In this document: one piece after another, positions 1 to 8,716 of the stretch | Numbering within the stretch: position 1 is the stretch's first letter | Layout: every line of letters starts with the position of its first letter | Source of the DNA: Oscillospiraceae bacterium | GTDB taxonomy: Bacteria > Bacillota > Clostridia > Saccharofermentanales > Saccharofermentanaceae | Direction: 5' to 3' | DNA length: 10,178 bases | Assembly: GCA_902795955.1 (NCBI GenBank) | Contig: CADBNJ010000319.1 | Coordinates: forward strand, 1 to 10,178 | Notes under the pieces: model-generated | Databases searched by the model: none | What the model was told of the DNA's origin: nothing | Seen by the model: only the letters and a program-made list of their open reading frames with translations | Program-made: the position numbers and the translations under genes

Positions 1-455
1 CCGCCCTTCATCATCTTCTTAATTCTCTCGAGTCTCTTCTCGACGATCTCGAGATCTGAGAGGATCAGCTCTATATCGATGACTCCGATGTCACGTTCGG
101 GATCTGCACTGCCGTCGACATGAACTACGTCAGGATCGTCGAAGCATCTTACGACGTGAACGATGGCGTCACACTCACGGATGTTGGACAGGAACTTGTT
201 GCCGAGTCCCTCGCCCTTGCTGGCACCCTTGACCAGACCTGCGATATCGACGAATTCGACTACTGCAGGGGTGTATTTCTCGGGGTTGTACATCTTGGCC
301 AGCTCATCAAGACGGCTGTCGGGAACTGCCACGACTCCCACATTCGGTTCTATTGTACAGAAAGGATAGTTAGCGGATTCCGCACCTGCCTTTGTTATTG
401 CGTTGAATAATGTGCTCTTGCCTACGTTGGGGAGGCCTACGATGCCCAGTTTCAT
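1..455 (-). CDS. ychF: Ribosome-binding ATPase YchF, OBG family (5' part, cut by window edge)
   Basis: Reading the minus strand from an ATG at 455-453 gives 151 residues that run off the left edge. The P-loop GLPNVGKST lies at residues 7-15. The G3 motif DIAGL starts at Asp70 and is followed by VKGAS and the glycine-rich GEGLGNKFL stretch. The block [16 protein letters not shown] at about residues 100-115 is highly characteristic of YchF, an OBG-type P-loop NTPase that prefers ATP, binds the ribosome and is linked to translation and stress responses. The NMxE motif responsible for ATP preference and the C-terminal TGS-like domain would lie outside the window. The start is fixed by AAGGAG 8 nt upstream; another ATG in that leader opens only a two-codon frame whose TAA overlaps the true ATG. 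It is transcribed divergently from comM. Confidence 0.96.
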   Translation of the reverse strand, partial: MKLGIVGLPNVGKSTLFNAITKAGAESANYPFCTIEPNVGVVAVPDSRLDELAKMYNPEKYTPAVVEFVDIAGLVKGASKGEGLGNKFLSNIRECDAIVHVVRCFDDPDVVHVDGSADPERDIGVIDIELILSDLEIVEKRLERIKKMMKG

Positions 456-463
456 TAGTTCAT

Positions 464-469
464 CTCCTT
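464..469 (-). promoter_or_regulatory. ychF ribosome binding site
   Basis: AAGGAG on the minus strand, 8 nt before the ATG at 455. It selects this ATG over the out-of-frame ATG that follows the site directly, which is closed by TAA after two codons (ATGAACTAATG). Confidence 0.8.
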
Positions 470-492
470 GATATATATTCTTATGCCGAGTA

Positions 493-521
493 ATTGTAGC
501 ACAAAATCGACAAATTGTTAT
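493..521 (-). promoter_or_regulatory. Candidate sigma-A promoter for ychF
   Basis: On the minus strand a -35-like ATAACA (521-516; 4 of 6 consensus bases) is separated by exactly 17 bp from a -10-like TACAAT (498-493; 5 of 6). Transcription would begin near 486, giving a leader of about 30 nt. The match is seen directly; promoter activity is inferred. Its -35 shares bases with the proposed extended -10 for comM on the other strand. Confidence 0.5.
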
Positions 522-524
522 ATT
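516..524 (+). promoter_or_regulatory. Candidate extended -10 promoter for comM
   Basis: TGTTATATT fits the extended -10 pattern TGnTATAAT with one mismatch. There is no good -35; the nearest is TTGTAG at 494-499 with 19-bp spacing. The expected start near 531 would leave a leader of about 70 nt containing the inverted repeats at 569-605. Seen as a motif match only. Confidence 0.4.
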
Positions 525-568
525 TTCGTATCAATTCGGAGCTTTTTTGAAGTGTTCCGGGTGTATGA

Positions 569-605
569 TGCCTCCAACCATAAAATAAGGAGGTGAACTT
601 TATGG
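569..605 (+). promoter_or_regulatory. Possible RNA structure sequestering the comM RBS and start codon
   Basis: Two interleaved inverted repeats are visible. TGCCTCC (569-575) can pair with GGAGGTG (589-595), five Watson-Crick and two G-U pairs, covering the Shine-Dalgarno core. CCATAAA (578-584) is perfectly complementary to TTTATGG (599-605), which contains the ATG. They could form alternative hairpins or together an H-type pseudoknot. Both would reduce ribosome access. The pairing is seen in the sequence; a regulatory role is inferred. Confidence 0.4.
587..593 (+). promoter_or_regulatory. comM ribosome binding site
   Basis: AAGGAGG lies 8 nt before the ATG at 602. An in-frame GTG at 593 begins on the last base of this site, so it cannot serve as the start; the ATG at 602 is chosen instead. 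Confidence 0.85.
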
Positions 606-2158
606 CAATCAGACATAAGGTTGTAAGGCTTGAATCATGTTTTGCGGACGGCGTTACAGCAACAAGATCGGTGATAGAGATATCACTGTCGCCGGGTATC
701 CCGACGTTTGACATCACGGGGCTTTGTGACTCGTCGATAAGAGAGTCCAAGGGGCGGATAATCTCGGCTATCAGATCGCTCGGGTGCATGATACCTAAAG
801 GGCATATCACGGTAAGTATTTCCCCGGCGTACATGCATAAATCAGGATCGGGATTTGATCTTCCGATAGCATTGGGGATACTCTTCCTGGCGGAAGTCGT
901 GCCGTATTCGGACTGCATCCGGGTTTATGCCCAGGGCGAGCTGTCACTGTCGGGCGATGTCAGGGGGACGCCGCAGGCTTCTTTGAGACTTACCGAGGCG
1001 GCAAAAGATCCTGCTGACATAACTTTTGTTCCGGAGGAAGAGACGGACTCGGCTGCATGTTCGGGGATAAGCTGCATGACGGTAAGGTCACTTTATGAGG
1101 TGTGTGATATCCTCAACAATTTCTCGTATTCTTCTGAAGTGTTTGAATTCAGGAAGCCGGAGAACAGGAGCAAAAGGCCGATACACACTCTCAGCGAACT
1201 CAAGGGACAGCAGAAGGCGAAGGAGGCACTCGTTATCGCATGTGCGGGAATGCACAGTCTCCTCATGCTCGGAAGCCCCGGGTCAGGCAAGACACTGGCG
1301 GCAGAGATCATAGAAGGACTGATGCCGCCCCTTGACGATATTGAGGCAAGGCAATGCATGTCGCTCATGGAATCGGTTCAGACAGACCTTGACGGATATA
1401 AACCCGGCGAACGTCCTTTCCGCAGGATATACAGCAACTGTACCCCGACCAAGCTTAACGGAAGATCCGGGGGATCGGTCCCCGGCGAGCTGGCGCTTGC
1501 AAACAACGGGATACTCTTTGCCGATGAGATAACTGATTTCGATCCGAAAGTGATAGAAGAACTCAAGGTTCCGCTGGAGGAGCATGTGGTCAGGATCCGG
1601 AAGGACGGCAAGGTAAGAGAGGTGCCGGCATCATTTCTTTTTGTAGCGGCAGGCAATCCCTGCAGGTGCGGTCTTTACTATGAGAAAGGCAGTAAATGCA
1701 GATGCACGCCTTCGCTGCGCAGGCGGTATCTTAACAGGCTGTCGGGCGGGTTCCTTGACAGGATCGATCTGTTCACGGAGATGCGTCAGGTCAGCACTCC
1801 CGAGCTCAGGGAGATATCGGGACGGAGCCGCACCGGAGATGACAGGGAGCAGAAGGAAGCAGCAGAGAGGATCAGGCGTGCCTGGAAGATGCAGAGTGAC
1901 AGGTATTGCTGGACAGAAGGAGTCAATAAGACTTTCAACGGTACGTGTGAGAGGACTGACAGGGAATTGTTCAGGTTCAGTGACGAGGTCGCGGATTTTG
2001 CCGCTGATGCGGCGGTGAAGACGGAACTGTCGGCAAGGGGATTCAAGAAGCTGATGCGTGTTGCAAGGACTATAGCAGATATGGAAGGGTCGGAGACTGT
2101 TGAGACTGTTCATGTCAGACAGGCTCTGATGTATAAGGTGAGAGATCATGAGAACTGA
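602..2158 (+). CDS. comM: YifB/ComM family Mg-chelatase-like AAA+ ATPase
   Basis: This 518-residue protein has the usual length and architecture of the YifB/ComM family. An N-terminal ChlI-like/Lon-protease-like domain (about residues 1-165, with the family block KSGSGFDLPIALGIL) is followed by the AAA+ module. Walker A GSPGSGKT is at 224-231 and Walker B GILFADE at 303-309. The sensor region AGNPCRCG is at 350-357 with a further CRC, followed by the FLDRIDL arginine-finger region, and a helical C-terminal domain ends the protein. ComM is a hexameric helicase that in naturally transformable bacteria promotes branch migration during integration of incoming single-stranded DNA. The stop lies inside dprA (11-nt overlap), which supports a shared role in recombination of imported DNA. 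The family is certain; a competence role in this organism is inferred from the neighbour. Confidence 0.95.
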   Translation: MAIRHKVVRLESCFADGVTATRSVIEISLSPGIPTFDITGLCDSSIRESKGRIISAIRSLGCMIPKGHITVSISPAYMHKSGSGFDLPIALGILFLAEVVPYSDCIRVYAQGELSLSGDVRGTPQASLRLTEAAKDPADITFVPEEETDSAACSGISCMTVRSLYEVCDILNNFSYSSEVFEFRKPENRSKRPIHTLSELKGQQKAKEALVIACAGMHSLLMLGSPGSGKTLAAEIIEGLMPPLDDIEARQCMSLMESVQTDLDGYKPGERPFRRIYSNCTPTKLNGRSGGSVPGELALANNGILFADEITDFDPKVIEELKVPLEEHVVRIRKDGKVREVPASFLFVAAGNPCRCGLYYEKGSKCRCTPSLRRRYLNRLSGGFLDRIDLFTEMRQVSTPELREISGRSRTGDDREQKEAAERIRRAWKMQSDRYCWTEGVNKTFNGTCERTDRELFRFSDEVADFAADAAVKTELSARGFKKLMRVARTIADMEGSETVETVHVRQALMYKVRDHEN

Positions 2159-3353
2159 AGATTACAGCAGGAGCCTTATGTATTCGGTAATTATAAATAA
2201 CACGATAATCGACGGCAGATGCATTAAGGAACTGATCGATAATGAGATAATCGAGAGTTATAAAGATATTTTCGAGGCAGTAAAGCAGGGAATAGAACCC
2301 GGGAAGTTGTCGGAACGCTCCTATATTAAGATCAGGGATGCTTATTCCGAACTGGACAGGTTGATGAATATCTACGACAGATACGAGAGTATACTCAGGC
2401 GTGACAGGATAAAGGTAATATCGGATGACAGTGATTATTATCCGAAGATCTGGGAAGGTCTGACAGGAATGCCCAGGGTATTCTATCTCAGGGGAAATGA
2501 GAATGTTCTGAAGAAGATAGATGACTGCGGCTCGGTATCGGTGGTCGGTTCACGAATGCCGAGCAAGTATTCCAAGATCGCGACAAGAGACTTCGTAAAG
2601 CCTATTGCCGCGGGCGGTGCTGTGATCGTATCCGGAATGGCTGTGGGGATAGACAGGATCGCTCATGAAGAGTGCATGAATGCAGGCGGGACGACGCTGG
2701 CAGTGATGCCCGGCGGCTGTGATGAGATCTATCCGCGCGAGAATGCCGATGTATACGAGCGTATCATCAGCGGGGGAGGTGCAGTGATATCAGAGATGCC
2801 TCCTTCAAGCGGCATAAGGAAACAGTATTTCCCCTCGCGCAACAGGCTTATCTCTGCGCTGTCTGACTGTTGTCTCATCATGGAGGCGGGAGAGTATTCC
2901 GGGACGCTTCATACGGCATCCTATGCCGTCAGTCAGGGCAGGGAGGTCTTTGTCCTGCCGAACAGCATCTATGCGGATAACTGCATGGGCGGACTGAGAC
3001 TGATAAATGACGGAGCTTCGATATTACTGTCAGTAGATGATGTTATTGATGCGACAGCATCGATGCTCCTGTACCGCAAAATGGACAGAAATGTCCCGTC
3101 ATACGGCGACAGGAAGGAGGTCATCCTCGCTGCAATACGCAGGAAGATACAGTCCTCTCCCGAGGAGATCTCCGATGAAGAGATAAGGACAGTAATAAGG
3201 GATGAACTGTCGGTAAGGAGCAGAACATGTGATGATCTCTGTGAGAAGATAGGGCTCCCTTTCTACAGGATGGCTCAGATATTGTCCGATATGGAGCTTG
3301 ACGGCCTTATATGTCAGGAGAAGGGAAAATACGCTTTGACAATATCGCATTAA
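2148..3353 (+). CDS. dprA: DNA-processing protein DprA/Smf
   Basis: The product has 401 residues. An N-terminal helical (SAM-like) part of about 110 residues precedes the Rossmann-like DprA core. Core motifs are VVGSR at 132-136, SGMAVGID at 162-169, PGGCDEIYPREN from about residue 188, and FPSRNRLIS from Phe228, followed by the SGTLHTASYA segment. The C-terminus (about 330-401) looks like the winged-helix DML1 domain. DprA binds single-stranded DNA entering the cytoplasm and loads RecA during natural transformation. The ATG at 2148 overlaps the end of comM and has a modest GGTGA-type site. A second in-frame ATG at 2178 has AGGAG only 4 nt upstream and is a possible alternative start; the upstream one is preferred because it keeps the N-terminus long. 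The 3' end carries the topA promoter candidate. Confidence 0.95.
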   Translation: MRTEDYSRSLMYSVIINNTIIDGRCIKELIDNEIIESYKDIFEAVKQGIEPGKLSERSYIKIRDAYSELDRLMNIYDRYESILRRDRIKVISDDSDYYPKIWEGLTGMPRVFYLRGNENVLKKIDDCGSVSVVGSRMPSKYSKIATRDFVKPIAAGGAVIVSGMAVGIDRIAHEECMNAGGTTLAVMPGGCDEIYPRENADVYERIISGGGAVISEMPPSSGIRKQYFPSRNRLISALSDCCLIMEAGEYSGTLHTASYAVSQGREVFVLPNSIYADNCMGGLRLINDGASILLSVDDVIDATASMLLYRKMDRNVPSYGDRKEVILAAIRRKIQSSPEEISDEEIRTVIRDELSVRSRTCDDLCEKIGLPFYRMAQILSDMELDGLICQEKGKYALTISH

Positions 3354-3364
3354 TGAATTATATA
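3336..3364 (+). promoter_or_regulatory. Candidate sigma-A promoter for topA, inside the end of dprA
   Basis: A perfect TTGACA (3336-3341) is followed after 17 bp by TATATA (3359-3364; 5 of 6 bases). The -35 lies within the last codons of dprA and the -10 just after its stop. Transcription would start near 3371, leaving about 29 nt before the topA ATG. This is the best promoter match in the window. Activity is inferred. Confidence 0.65.
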
Positions 3365-3399
3365 TATTTAGTGACAAATTTTACGAAAGACAGGAAAAT

Positions 3400-5535
3400 A
3401 TGGGTAAGACATTAGTAATAGTTGAGTCTCCTGCCAAGGCTAAGACCATCGGCAGGTATCTTGGTAAAGAGTATGTGATAGAGGCCTCCAAGGGCCATAT
3501 AAGGGATCTTCCGCAGAAGGTAATGGGCGTCAACACGGCGAATAACTACAAGCCGATGTACATTGATTCCCCGGATAAGGCAGCAGTCATCAAAGAGATC
3601 AAGTCCCTTGCACAGAAGTGCGAGAATGTCCTGATCGCGACCGACCCTGACCGTGAGGGAGAAGCTATAGCGTGGCACATTGCGAACGTTCTTAAGATAG
3701 ATCCGGCGACAAAATGCAGGATCACCTTTAATGAGATCACAAAGAAAGCTGTTCTGGAGGCCGTCGCCAATCCCAGACAGATCGATATCGATATCGTTGA
3801 TGCACAGCAGGCAAGGCGTGTTCTTGACAGATTGTACGGTTATGAGCTTAGTCCGCTTCTGTGGAAGAAGATCCAGAAGGATCTGTCTGCGGGCAGAGTT
3901 CAGTCCGTTGCAACAAAGCTGGTAATGGAGAGGGATGACGAGATCAACGCTTTCGAGCCGAAGGAGTACTGGGAGATCGAGTCCGAGGTGTCCAAGGAAG
4001 GAACGAAGCTCAAGAAAGACAGGTTCACCATAGATTTCTACGGAAGGAAGACAGAAGGCGGAGTGGAGAAGACTGCTCTGAACAATAAGGCTGAAGCAGA
4101 TGCGGTCCTTGCTGAGGTGGATGGTAAGAACTTTACAGTTGATAATGTTGTAACAGGTGCAAAGGAGCGCAAGAGCGCGGCGCCTTTCACGACGTCAACG
4201 CTCCAGCAGGAAGCGTCGAGAAGACTGGGATTTGCTCCCGCCAGGACGATGAGTATCGCGCAGATGCTGTATCAGGGTGTAGAAGTCGCCGATATGGGAT
4301 CGACGTCTCTTATCTCATACATGAGAACCGACTCCGTCAGAATATCGGAGGAGGCTGTTGCAGCCGCCCGCAAGATCATCGTGGACAAGTATGGCAAGGA
4401 ATATCTGTGCCCTTATAAGAGAGAATTCAAGAATAAGAATTCGGCTCAGGATGCGCACGAGGCAATAAGGCCGACACACTTTGAGTGTGAGCCTGATGTC
4501 GTCAGGTCATCGCTTACGGCAGATCAGTATAAGCTTTATAAGCTCATCTGGGAGAGATTCTTTGCAACGCAGATGGCTTCTGCCAAGCTGGATACGCTGA
4601 ATGCGGACATATCATGCGGCTGTAATGTGTTTAAGGTGACGGGGGAAGTCATTACTTTCGACGGGTTCCTCAAGATATACGCGGATCTCAAGGAGACAGA
4701 TACCGAGACTAAGAAGAAGCAGACCGAACTGCCTTCATTAACTGCCGGTGATGTGCTGATCAATCACAAGACATCTGCCGAGCAGAAGTTCACGCAGCCC
4801 AAGCCTCATTATACGGAGGCAACTCTTATCAGTACGATGGAGAAGAACGGCATCGGAAGACCTTCCACATATGCGCCTACAATATCTACGATCGAGAAGC
4901 GTAACTATGTAGAGAAGGAAGGTAAGAATATCCTGATCACGGACATCGGACGTGTAGTCACCGATTTCCTGCAGGAGCATTTCGCGGAAGTAATGGATGT
5001 CGGATTTACCGCAGAGATGGAGGAGAAGCTCGACTCTATCGAGAACGGTGATGTGTCCTGGGTAAGCGTCATAGACGGATTCTATCCCTCGTTCCACGAG
5101 CAGATCAGGAATGTTGCCGATAATACGGAGAAGATCAGGATCGAGGATGAGAAGACGGGCGAGAAGTGCCCTGACTGCGGAAGCGATCTTGTGTTCAAGA
5201 ACAGCCGTTACGGAAGGTTCATCGCATGTTCCAACTATCCTGACTGCAAGTTCAGTAAGAATATCGAGAACAAACTGAAGGATACGCCGTGTCCGTACTG
5301 CGGTTCCGGCATCAATATACTCAAATCAAAGAAACACAGGAACAAGATATTCTATGCCTGTGACAAGCAGGGAAGCGATCCCGAGTGTCCGTTCATTTCC
5401 TGGGATCCGCCGATCAAGGATAAGAAGTGTCCCACATGCGGTTCTTTTATGGTATACCGCAAGTTCAGAGGCAAGACATATCAGAAGTGCGGGAACAGAG
5501 ACTGCCCCACAAATGCAAAGCGCAGTAAGTCATGA
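3400..5535 (+). CDS. topA: DNA topoisomerase I (type IA)
   Basis: The product has 711 residues, close to other Gram-positive TopA proteins. It relaxes negatively supercoiled DNA by cutting one strand through a tyrosine intermediate. The N-terminal TOPRIM domain shows [10 protein letters not shown] with the catalytic glutamate Glu9 and the acidic metal site DPDRE at 82-86. The active-site tyrosine is Tyr307 in [19 protein letters not shown] and the [12 protein letters not shown] motif follow in the expected order. Three C-terminal Cys4 zinc ribbons begin at Cys590, Cys631 and Cys677. The start at 3400 has only a weak purine stretch (AGACAGG) upstream but gives the canonical [12 protein letters not shown]-terminus. 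Its stop overlaps trmFO as ATGA, so the two are probably translationally coupled. The topA-trmFO pairing is common in Bacillota. Confidence 0.98.
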   Translation: MGKTLVIVESPAKAKTIGRYLGKEYVIEASKGHIRDLPQKVMGVNTANNYKPMYIDSPDKAAVIKEIKSLAQKCENVLIATDPDREGEAIAWHIANVLKIDPATKCRITFNEITKKAVLEAVANPRQIDIDIVDAQQARRVLDRLYGYELSPLLWKKIQKDLSAGRVQSVATKLVMERDDEINAFEPKEYWEIESEVSKEGTKLKKDRFTIDFYGRKTEGGVEKTALNNKAEADAVLAEVDGKNFTVDNVVTGAKERKSAAPFTTSTLQQEASRRLGFAPARTMSIAQMLYQGVEVADMGSTSLISYMRTDSVRISEEAVAAARKIIVDKYGKEYLCPYKREFKNKNSAQDAHEAIRPTHFECEPDVVRSSLTADQYKLYKLIWERFFATQMASAKLDTLNADISCGCNVFKVTGEVITFDGFLKIYADLKETDTETKKKQTELPSLTAGDVLINHKTSAEQKFTQPKPHYTEATLISTMEKNGIGRPSTYAPTISTIEKRNYVEKEGKNILITDIGRVVTDFLQEHFAEVMDVGFTAEMEEKLDSIENGDVSWVSVIDGFYPSFHEQIRNVADNTEKIRIEDEKTGEKCPDCGSDLVFKNSRYGRFIACSNYPDCKFSKNIENKLKDTPCPYCGSGINILKSKKHRNKIFYACDKQGSDPECPFISWDPPIKDKKCPTCGSFMVYRKFRGKTYQKCGNRDCPTNAKRSKS

Positions 5536-6866
5536 GTAGAGTAACTGTTGTAGGTGCCGGGCTTGCAGGATGTGAAGCAGCACATCTCATCGCATCTCTC
5601 GGCGTTGATGTGGATCTTTATGAGATGAAGCCGGGGAGAATGTCTCCGGCTCATCATTCATCAGGCTTTGCGGAGCTCGTGTGCAGTAATTCACTGCGTG
5701 CAGCCGCCGTTACAAATGCAGTGGGACTGCTCAAAGAGGAATTGAGGAGACTCGGATCTCTCATCATGGAAGCCGCCGACAAGACTTCCGTCCCGGCAGG
5801 CGGTGCTCTGGCCGTAGACCGCAATGAGTTCTCGGCTTATATTACTGAAGCGGTCAGCATTGATCCCCGCATCAACATCATAAATGAGGAAGTTACTTCG
5901 GTTCCTGAAGGCGATACTGTCGTTATCGCCACGGGACCTCTTACCGACGGTGCCCTGTATGAGAGTATCATGAGCATTCTGGGTAATGGTGATCTGCATT
6001 TCTTTGATGCGGCGGCGCCTATTGTATCACTTGATTCGATCGATATGACGAAGGCATTCCGGCAGTCAAGATACGGCAAGGGCGGAGATGATTACATCAA
6101 CTGTCCGATGAACAGAGAGGAATACCTGGCGTTCTATAATGCACTCGTTAATGCCGAACGTGCAGATGTCAAGGATTTTGATAAGGAAGTTGTGTTCGAA
6201 GGCTGCATGCCTATCGAGACGATGGCATCAAGGGGCGAGGATACCATGAGGTTCGGCCCTCTCAAGCCCGTCGGTCTGACTGACCCGCGGACAGGGGAGG
6301 AGCCTTATGCCTGCCTTCAGCTCAGGCAGGATGACAGGGAAGGCTCCATGTACAACCTCGTCGGATTCCAGACAAGGCTCAAGTTCGGTGAACAGAAGAG
6401 GGTGTTCGGCATGATACCCGGACTTGAGAATGCCGAGTTCCTCAGATATGGTGTAATGCACCGCAATACATACATCAATTCTCCGCTGCTGCTTAATCCG
6501 CATTACGAAATGAATTCAAGACCGGGCTTGTTCTTCGCAGGGCAGATGACGGGAGTGGAAGGCTATGTCGAATCCACAGCGTCAGGTTTGATGGCAGGAT
6601 ACTACGCTGCCATGAGGGAGCTGGGCGTGGAGGATGTGTATGAGCCGGACAGTGACACTGTGATCGGTTCAATGGCCAATTACATATCTGACAGCTCCGT
6701 TAAGAATTTCGTGCCGATGAATGCTAATTTCGGGCTGGTCAGTCCCATTGCCGTCAAATTCAAGGGCAAAGATAAGAAAAAGCAAAAAAATGAAGCGCTC
6801 GCACAGAGAGCACTTGCAAAGATCGACGGTTTTGCGCATATAATAGAAAGTGTGAGGATCAAGTAA
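5532..6866 (+). CDS. trmFO: Methylenetetrahydrofolate-tRNA-(uracil-54-C5)-methyltransferase TrmFO
   Basis: This 444-residue flavoprotein, of normal family length, makes ribothymidine at position 54 in the T-loop of tRNA using methylenetetrahydrofolate and FAD. The N-terminal dinucleotide-binding motif GAGLAG is at 8-13, and the family block [20 protein letters not shown] is at about 37-56. Cys51 in this block and Cys225 in EGCMPIE match, from my knowledge of the family, the two functionally important cysteines Cys53 and Cys226 of the Bacillus subtilis enzyme. The C-terminal FAD-binding part contains [15 protein letters not shown], and [10 protein letters not shown] lies near the end. It starts within the topA stop (ATGA) with no clear Shine-Dalgarno sequence, as expected for coupling. 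Its TAA overlaps the next ATG by one base (TAATG). A run of A bases near 6784 encodes lysine-rich residues typical of this region. Confidence 0.97.
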   Translation: MSRVTVVGAGLAGCEAAHLIASLGVDVDLYEMKPGRMSPAHHSSGFAELVCSNSLRAAAVTNAVGLLKEELRRLGSLIMEAADKTSVPAGGALAVDRNEFSAYITEAVSIDPRINIINEEVTSVPEGDTVVIATGPLTDGALYESIMSILGNGDLHFFDAAAPIVSLDSIDMTKAFRQSRYGKGGDDYINCPMNREEYLAFYNALVNAERADVKDFDKEVVFEGCMPIETMASRGEDTMRFGPLKPVGLTDPRTGEEPYACLQLRQDDREGSMYNLVGFQTRLKFGEQKRVFGMIPGLENAEFLRYGVMHRNTYINSPLLLNPHYEMNSRPGLFFAGQMTGVEGYVESTASGLMAGYYAAMRELGVEDVYEPDSDTVIGSMANYISDSSVKNFVPMNANFGLVSPIAVKFKGKDKKKQKNEALAQRALAKIDGFAHIIESVRIK

Positions 6867-7819
6867 TGGCATCTAAGATGAAAGTTAAAAAGATAGATTA
6901 CGTGGAGACAGAACACGGACCTATATATAATTTCTTCTACAGCTTCTGGACTCATATTCTCCAGTTGATGTCAGTTAATGTGCTCATCATTATATTCAAT
7001 ATCCCTGCCATGATACTGTCTTACTTCATGTCATTGATGATACTTCCGAGACTTAACAGCATGTTTCAGGTCGATAATTTCATCAAGCTGATGGAAGAGG
7101 CCGGAATAACGGGCAATGATACGCTGCTCAACGAGATAACGGGTTCTGATGCCGCCGTGCAGCTTTACTTCCTGCTGGTAGTATTCTGCGTCGTGTTCCT
7201 GCTTAGCTCAACTCTCGTGTGCATCGGACCCTTCCAGGCCGGATTCTCGCAGATATACCGTAACTGCAGGAGACAGTCGGGAATCTACTTTTTCCCCGAC
7301 CTGAAAGAAGGGATCAAGGAGAACTGGAAGCAGTCTCTTATTGCGTCTTTGATCTCGGCTGTCATTGTTTTTGCAGATCTTATCGCCGTGGGATTCTACC
7401 TTAACAGCGGAACGCAGGCGGGCTCGTTCATCGCCGGGTTCTTCATAATGTTCTTCTTCGCTTTCATGCTCGTTCAGAACATCGTATATCAGCTTATAGT
7501 ATCGAGAGATATGCCTCTTAGGAAGATCTACCGCAATGCATTTCTGTTCCTGCTTCTGAACTTCGGACCGTGCGTGGGAATGATAGGCGTGCAGGTGATA
7601 TTCCTGATAGTCATACCGTTTGCACTGATAATCAACACCTCCTATCTGACGCTGGGGCTGTTCCTGTTCCTGTACGGGTTCCTGATGATCGCATTCATCC
7701 AGTACCTCGTTGCATTCTTTACCGGAGGCATGATACATAAGTACATGCCGGCCACTGCAAAAGAGGAGGATGACGAAGAAAGCCCGGATGATGAGGCTGA
7801 ACCTGAACTGAATGAGTAG
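6866..7819 (+). CDS. Multi-pass membrane protein, probably YesL-like (DUF624)
   Basis: The product has 317 residues, a lysine-rich N-terminus and about six hydrophobic segments near 33-58, 98-118, 157-178, 186-211, 224-256 and 259-285. The polar stretch 61-97 separates the first two helices. The sequence TLVCIGPFQAGFSQIYRNC, followed by an aromatic segment and KENWKQS, resembles the YesL/DUF624 pattern in which a GP motif ends a helix and a basic loop follows. I recognise this only by eye, so the family call is tentative. The C-terminus (about 299-317) is a strongly acidic, probably disordered tail. The start overlaps the trmFO stop and has GAGG 8 nt upstream. It overlaps the phosphatase gene by 8 nt, which suggests co-translation and joint function at the membrane. 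The molecular activity is unknown. Confidence 0.85.
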   Translation: MASKMKVKKIDYVETEHGPIYNFFYSFWTHILQLMSVNVLIIIFNIPAMILSYFMSLMILPRLNSMFQVDNFIKLMEEAGITGNDTLLNEITGSDAAVQLYFLLVVFCVVFLLSSTLVCIGPFQAGFSQIYRNCRRQSGIYFFPDLKEGIKENWKQSLIASLISAVIVFADLIAVGFYLNSGTQAGSFIAGFFIMFFFAFMLVQNIVYQLIVSRDMPLRKIYRNAFLFLLLNFGPCVGMIGVQVIFLIVIPFALIINTSYLTLGLFLFLYGFLMIAFIQYLVAFFTGGMIHKYMPATAKEEDDEESPDDEAEPELNE

Positions 7820-8705
7820 CCTTTTTGACAATGATTTCGGCCTGGGACTGGCGGTGTTCATTCTGATCCCGCTTTTTCTTGCGGGAATCGTGGCATTCTT
7901 CTATTTTCTCGATAATTACATGAACAAATACAGGCGGATGGTAAAGGATCTCGGGACAAAGGACCGGAATCTCAGATGCCGCATCGCATATTTCTCCGAG
8001 CGCGGACAGCGCAAAAGGCAGGAGGATTCCTGTTATATCTCGCCCATGACGAACAGTGAGGAGGACGGTGTTATCGCTGTTGTGTCCGATGGTATCGGAG
8101 GCCTCAAGTACGGCGATGAGATATCGAAGAAAGTTGTTGACAGGATATCGTCGGGATTCCCGTACAGGTTCGAAGACAGTGAGACCAACTCCGCGATATT
8201 AAGAGGAATATCCCGTGATATCTATAACAGGTATAAGCTGGAGGGCGGGGCGACGCTTGCCATGGTGCACATCCGCAATAATCTCATGCACATTTACAGC
8301 TGTGGTGACAGCAACATCATCCTGGTTCGTAAGGGCAAGGCGATGATGCTCAATCCCAAGCAGAATTATCTGTCGATACTGATAAACAGGCTCGCCGCCA
8401 ACGGCGAGATGACGAAGGGCGCGTATCTCGATAAGGACGCCAGATCTCTGGTGGATTTCATGGGAAATTCCTATTCGCGCGTGAACAGGACATGTTCGCC
8501 TCTCCTTCTGTTCGACGGCGACTATGTTATCGTTGCATCAGACGGACTGACCGATGCAATGTCCCTTGAGAAGATCGCGGATTATGTGACGAATCATTCT
8601 GTGATCACGGCAGAGCATCTGAAGCTCAGCGTGAAGAGCAGCAGACGTCCGTCACAGGATAACTACACGGCGATCGTCATACGTATGGAATACGATCTGT
8701 TCTGA
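7812..8705 (+). CDS. Membrane-anchored PP2C-family Ser/Thr protein phosphatase
   Basis: The 297-residue product begins with a short exposed segment and one transmembrane helix at about 12-33, followed by basic residues, so the catalytic domain should face the cytoplasm. From residue 56 on, the PPM/PP2C motifs appear in order: RQEDS (Asp72), VSDGIGG (Asp93-Gly94), GGATLAMVHI at 145-154, CGDSN (Asp166), ASDGLTD (Asp244-Gly245) and QDNYTAIVI (Asp283-Asn284). The acidic residues that bind two Mn/Mg ions in the family are therefore all present. The segment around NRLAANGEMTKGAYL (about 192-206) fits the flap. The expected role is hydrolysis of phospho-Ser/Thr, opposing a Hanks-type kinase such as PrkC; no kinase gene is visible here. 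The start overlaps the upstream stop by 8 nt and lacks a strong Shine-Dalgarno sequence, pointing to translational coupling. Confidence 0.9.
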   Translation: MSSLFDNDFGLGLAVFILIPLFLAGIVAFFYFLDNYMNKYRRMVKDLGTKDRNLRCRIAYFSERGQRKRQEDSCYISPMTNSEEDGVIAVVSDGIGGLKYGDEISKKVVDRISSGFPYRFEDSETNSAILRGISRDIYNRYKLEGGATLAMVHIRNNLMHIYSCGDSNIILVRKGKAMMLNPKQNYLSILINRLAANGEMTKGAYLDKDARSLVDFMGNSYSRVNRTCSPLLLFDGDYVIVASDGLTDAMSLEKIADYVTNHSVITAEHLKLSVKSSRRPSQDNYTAIVIRMEYDLF

Positions 8706-8707
8706 AT

Positions 8708-8712
8708 GGAGG
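8708..8712 (+). promoter_or_regulatory. RBS of the degenerate PP2C-like gene
   Basis: GGAGG sits 4 nt before the ATG at 8717. It fixes this start and excludes the ATG at 8706, which opens a frame closed by TAG after five codons. Confidence 0.7.
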
Positions 8713-8716
8713 CGTT

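Noticed and set aside
120..410. Plus-strand open frame of 96 residues
   Set aside because: It is antisense to ychF, whose G motifs are unmistakable.
593..601. GTG start for comM three codons upstream
   Set aside because: The GTG begins on the last base of the AAGGAGG ribosome binding site, so the ATG at 602 with 8-nt spacing is the real start.
481..918. 145-residue minus-strand open frame
   Set aside because: It is antisense to comM and ends in the divergent promoter region; the sequence matches no family I know and the comM protein in the other strand is clear.
3779..3798. Repeated GATATC/ATCGAT palindromes in topA
   Set aside because: They encode an ordinary Ile-Asp-Ile-Asp stretch of the enzyme and occur only once in the window.
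6777..6793. A-rich run in trmFO as a possible frameshift site
   Set aside because: The frame continues to the normal family C-terminus, lysines here are usual for TrmFO, and a shift would give no known product.
7208..7861. 217-residue minus-strand open frame
   Set aside because: It is a shadow of the membrane protein gene; its odd His/Glu/Gln-rich composition is what antisense reading of hydrophobic codons gives.
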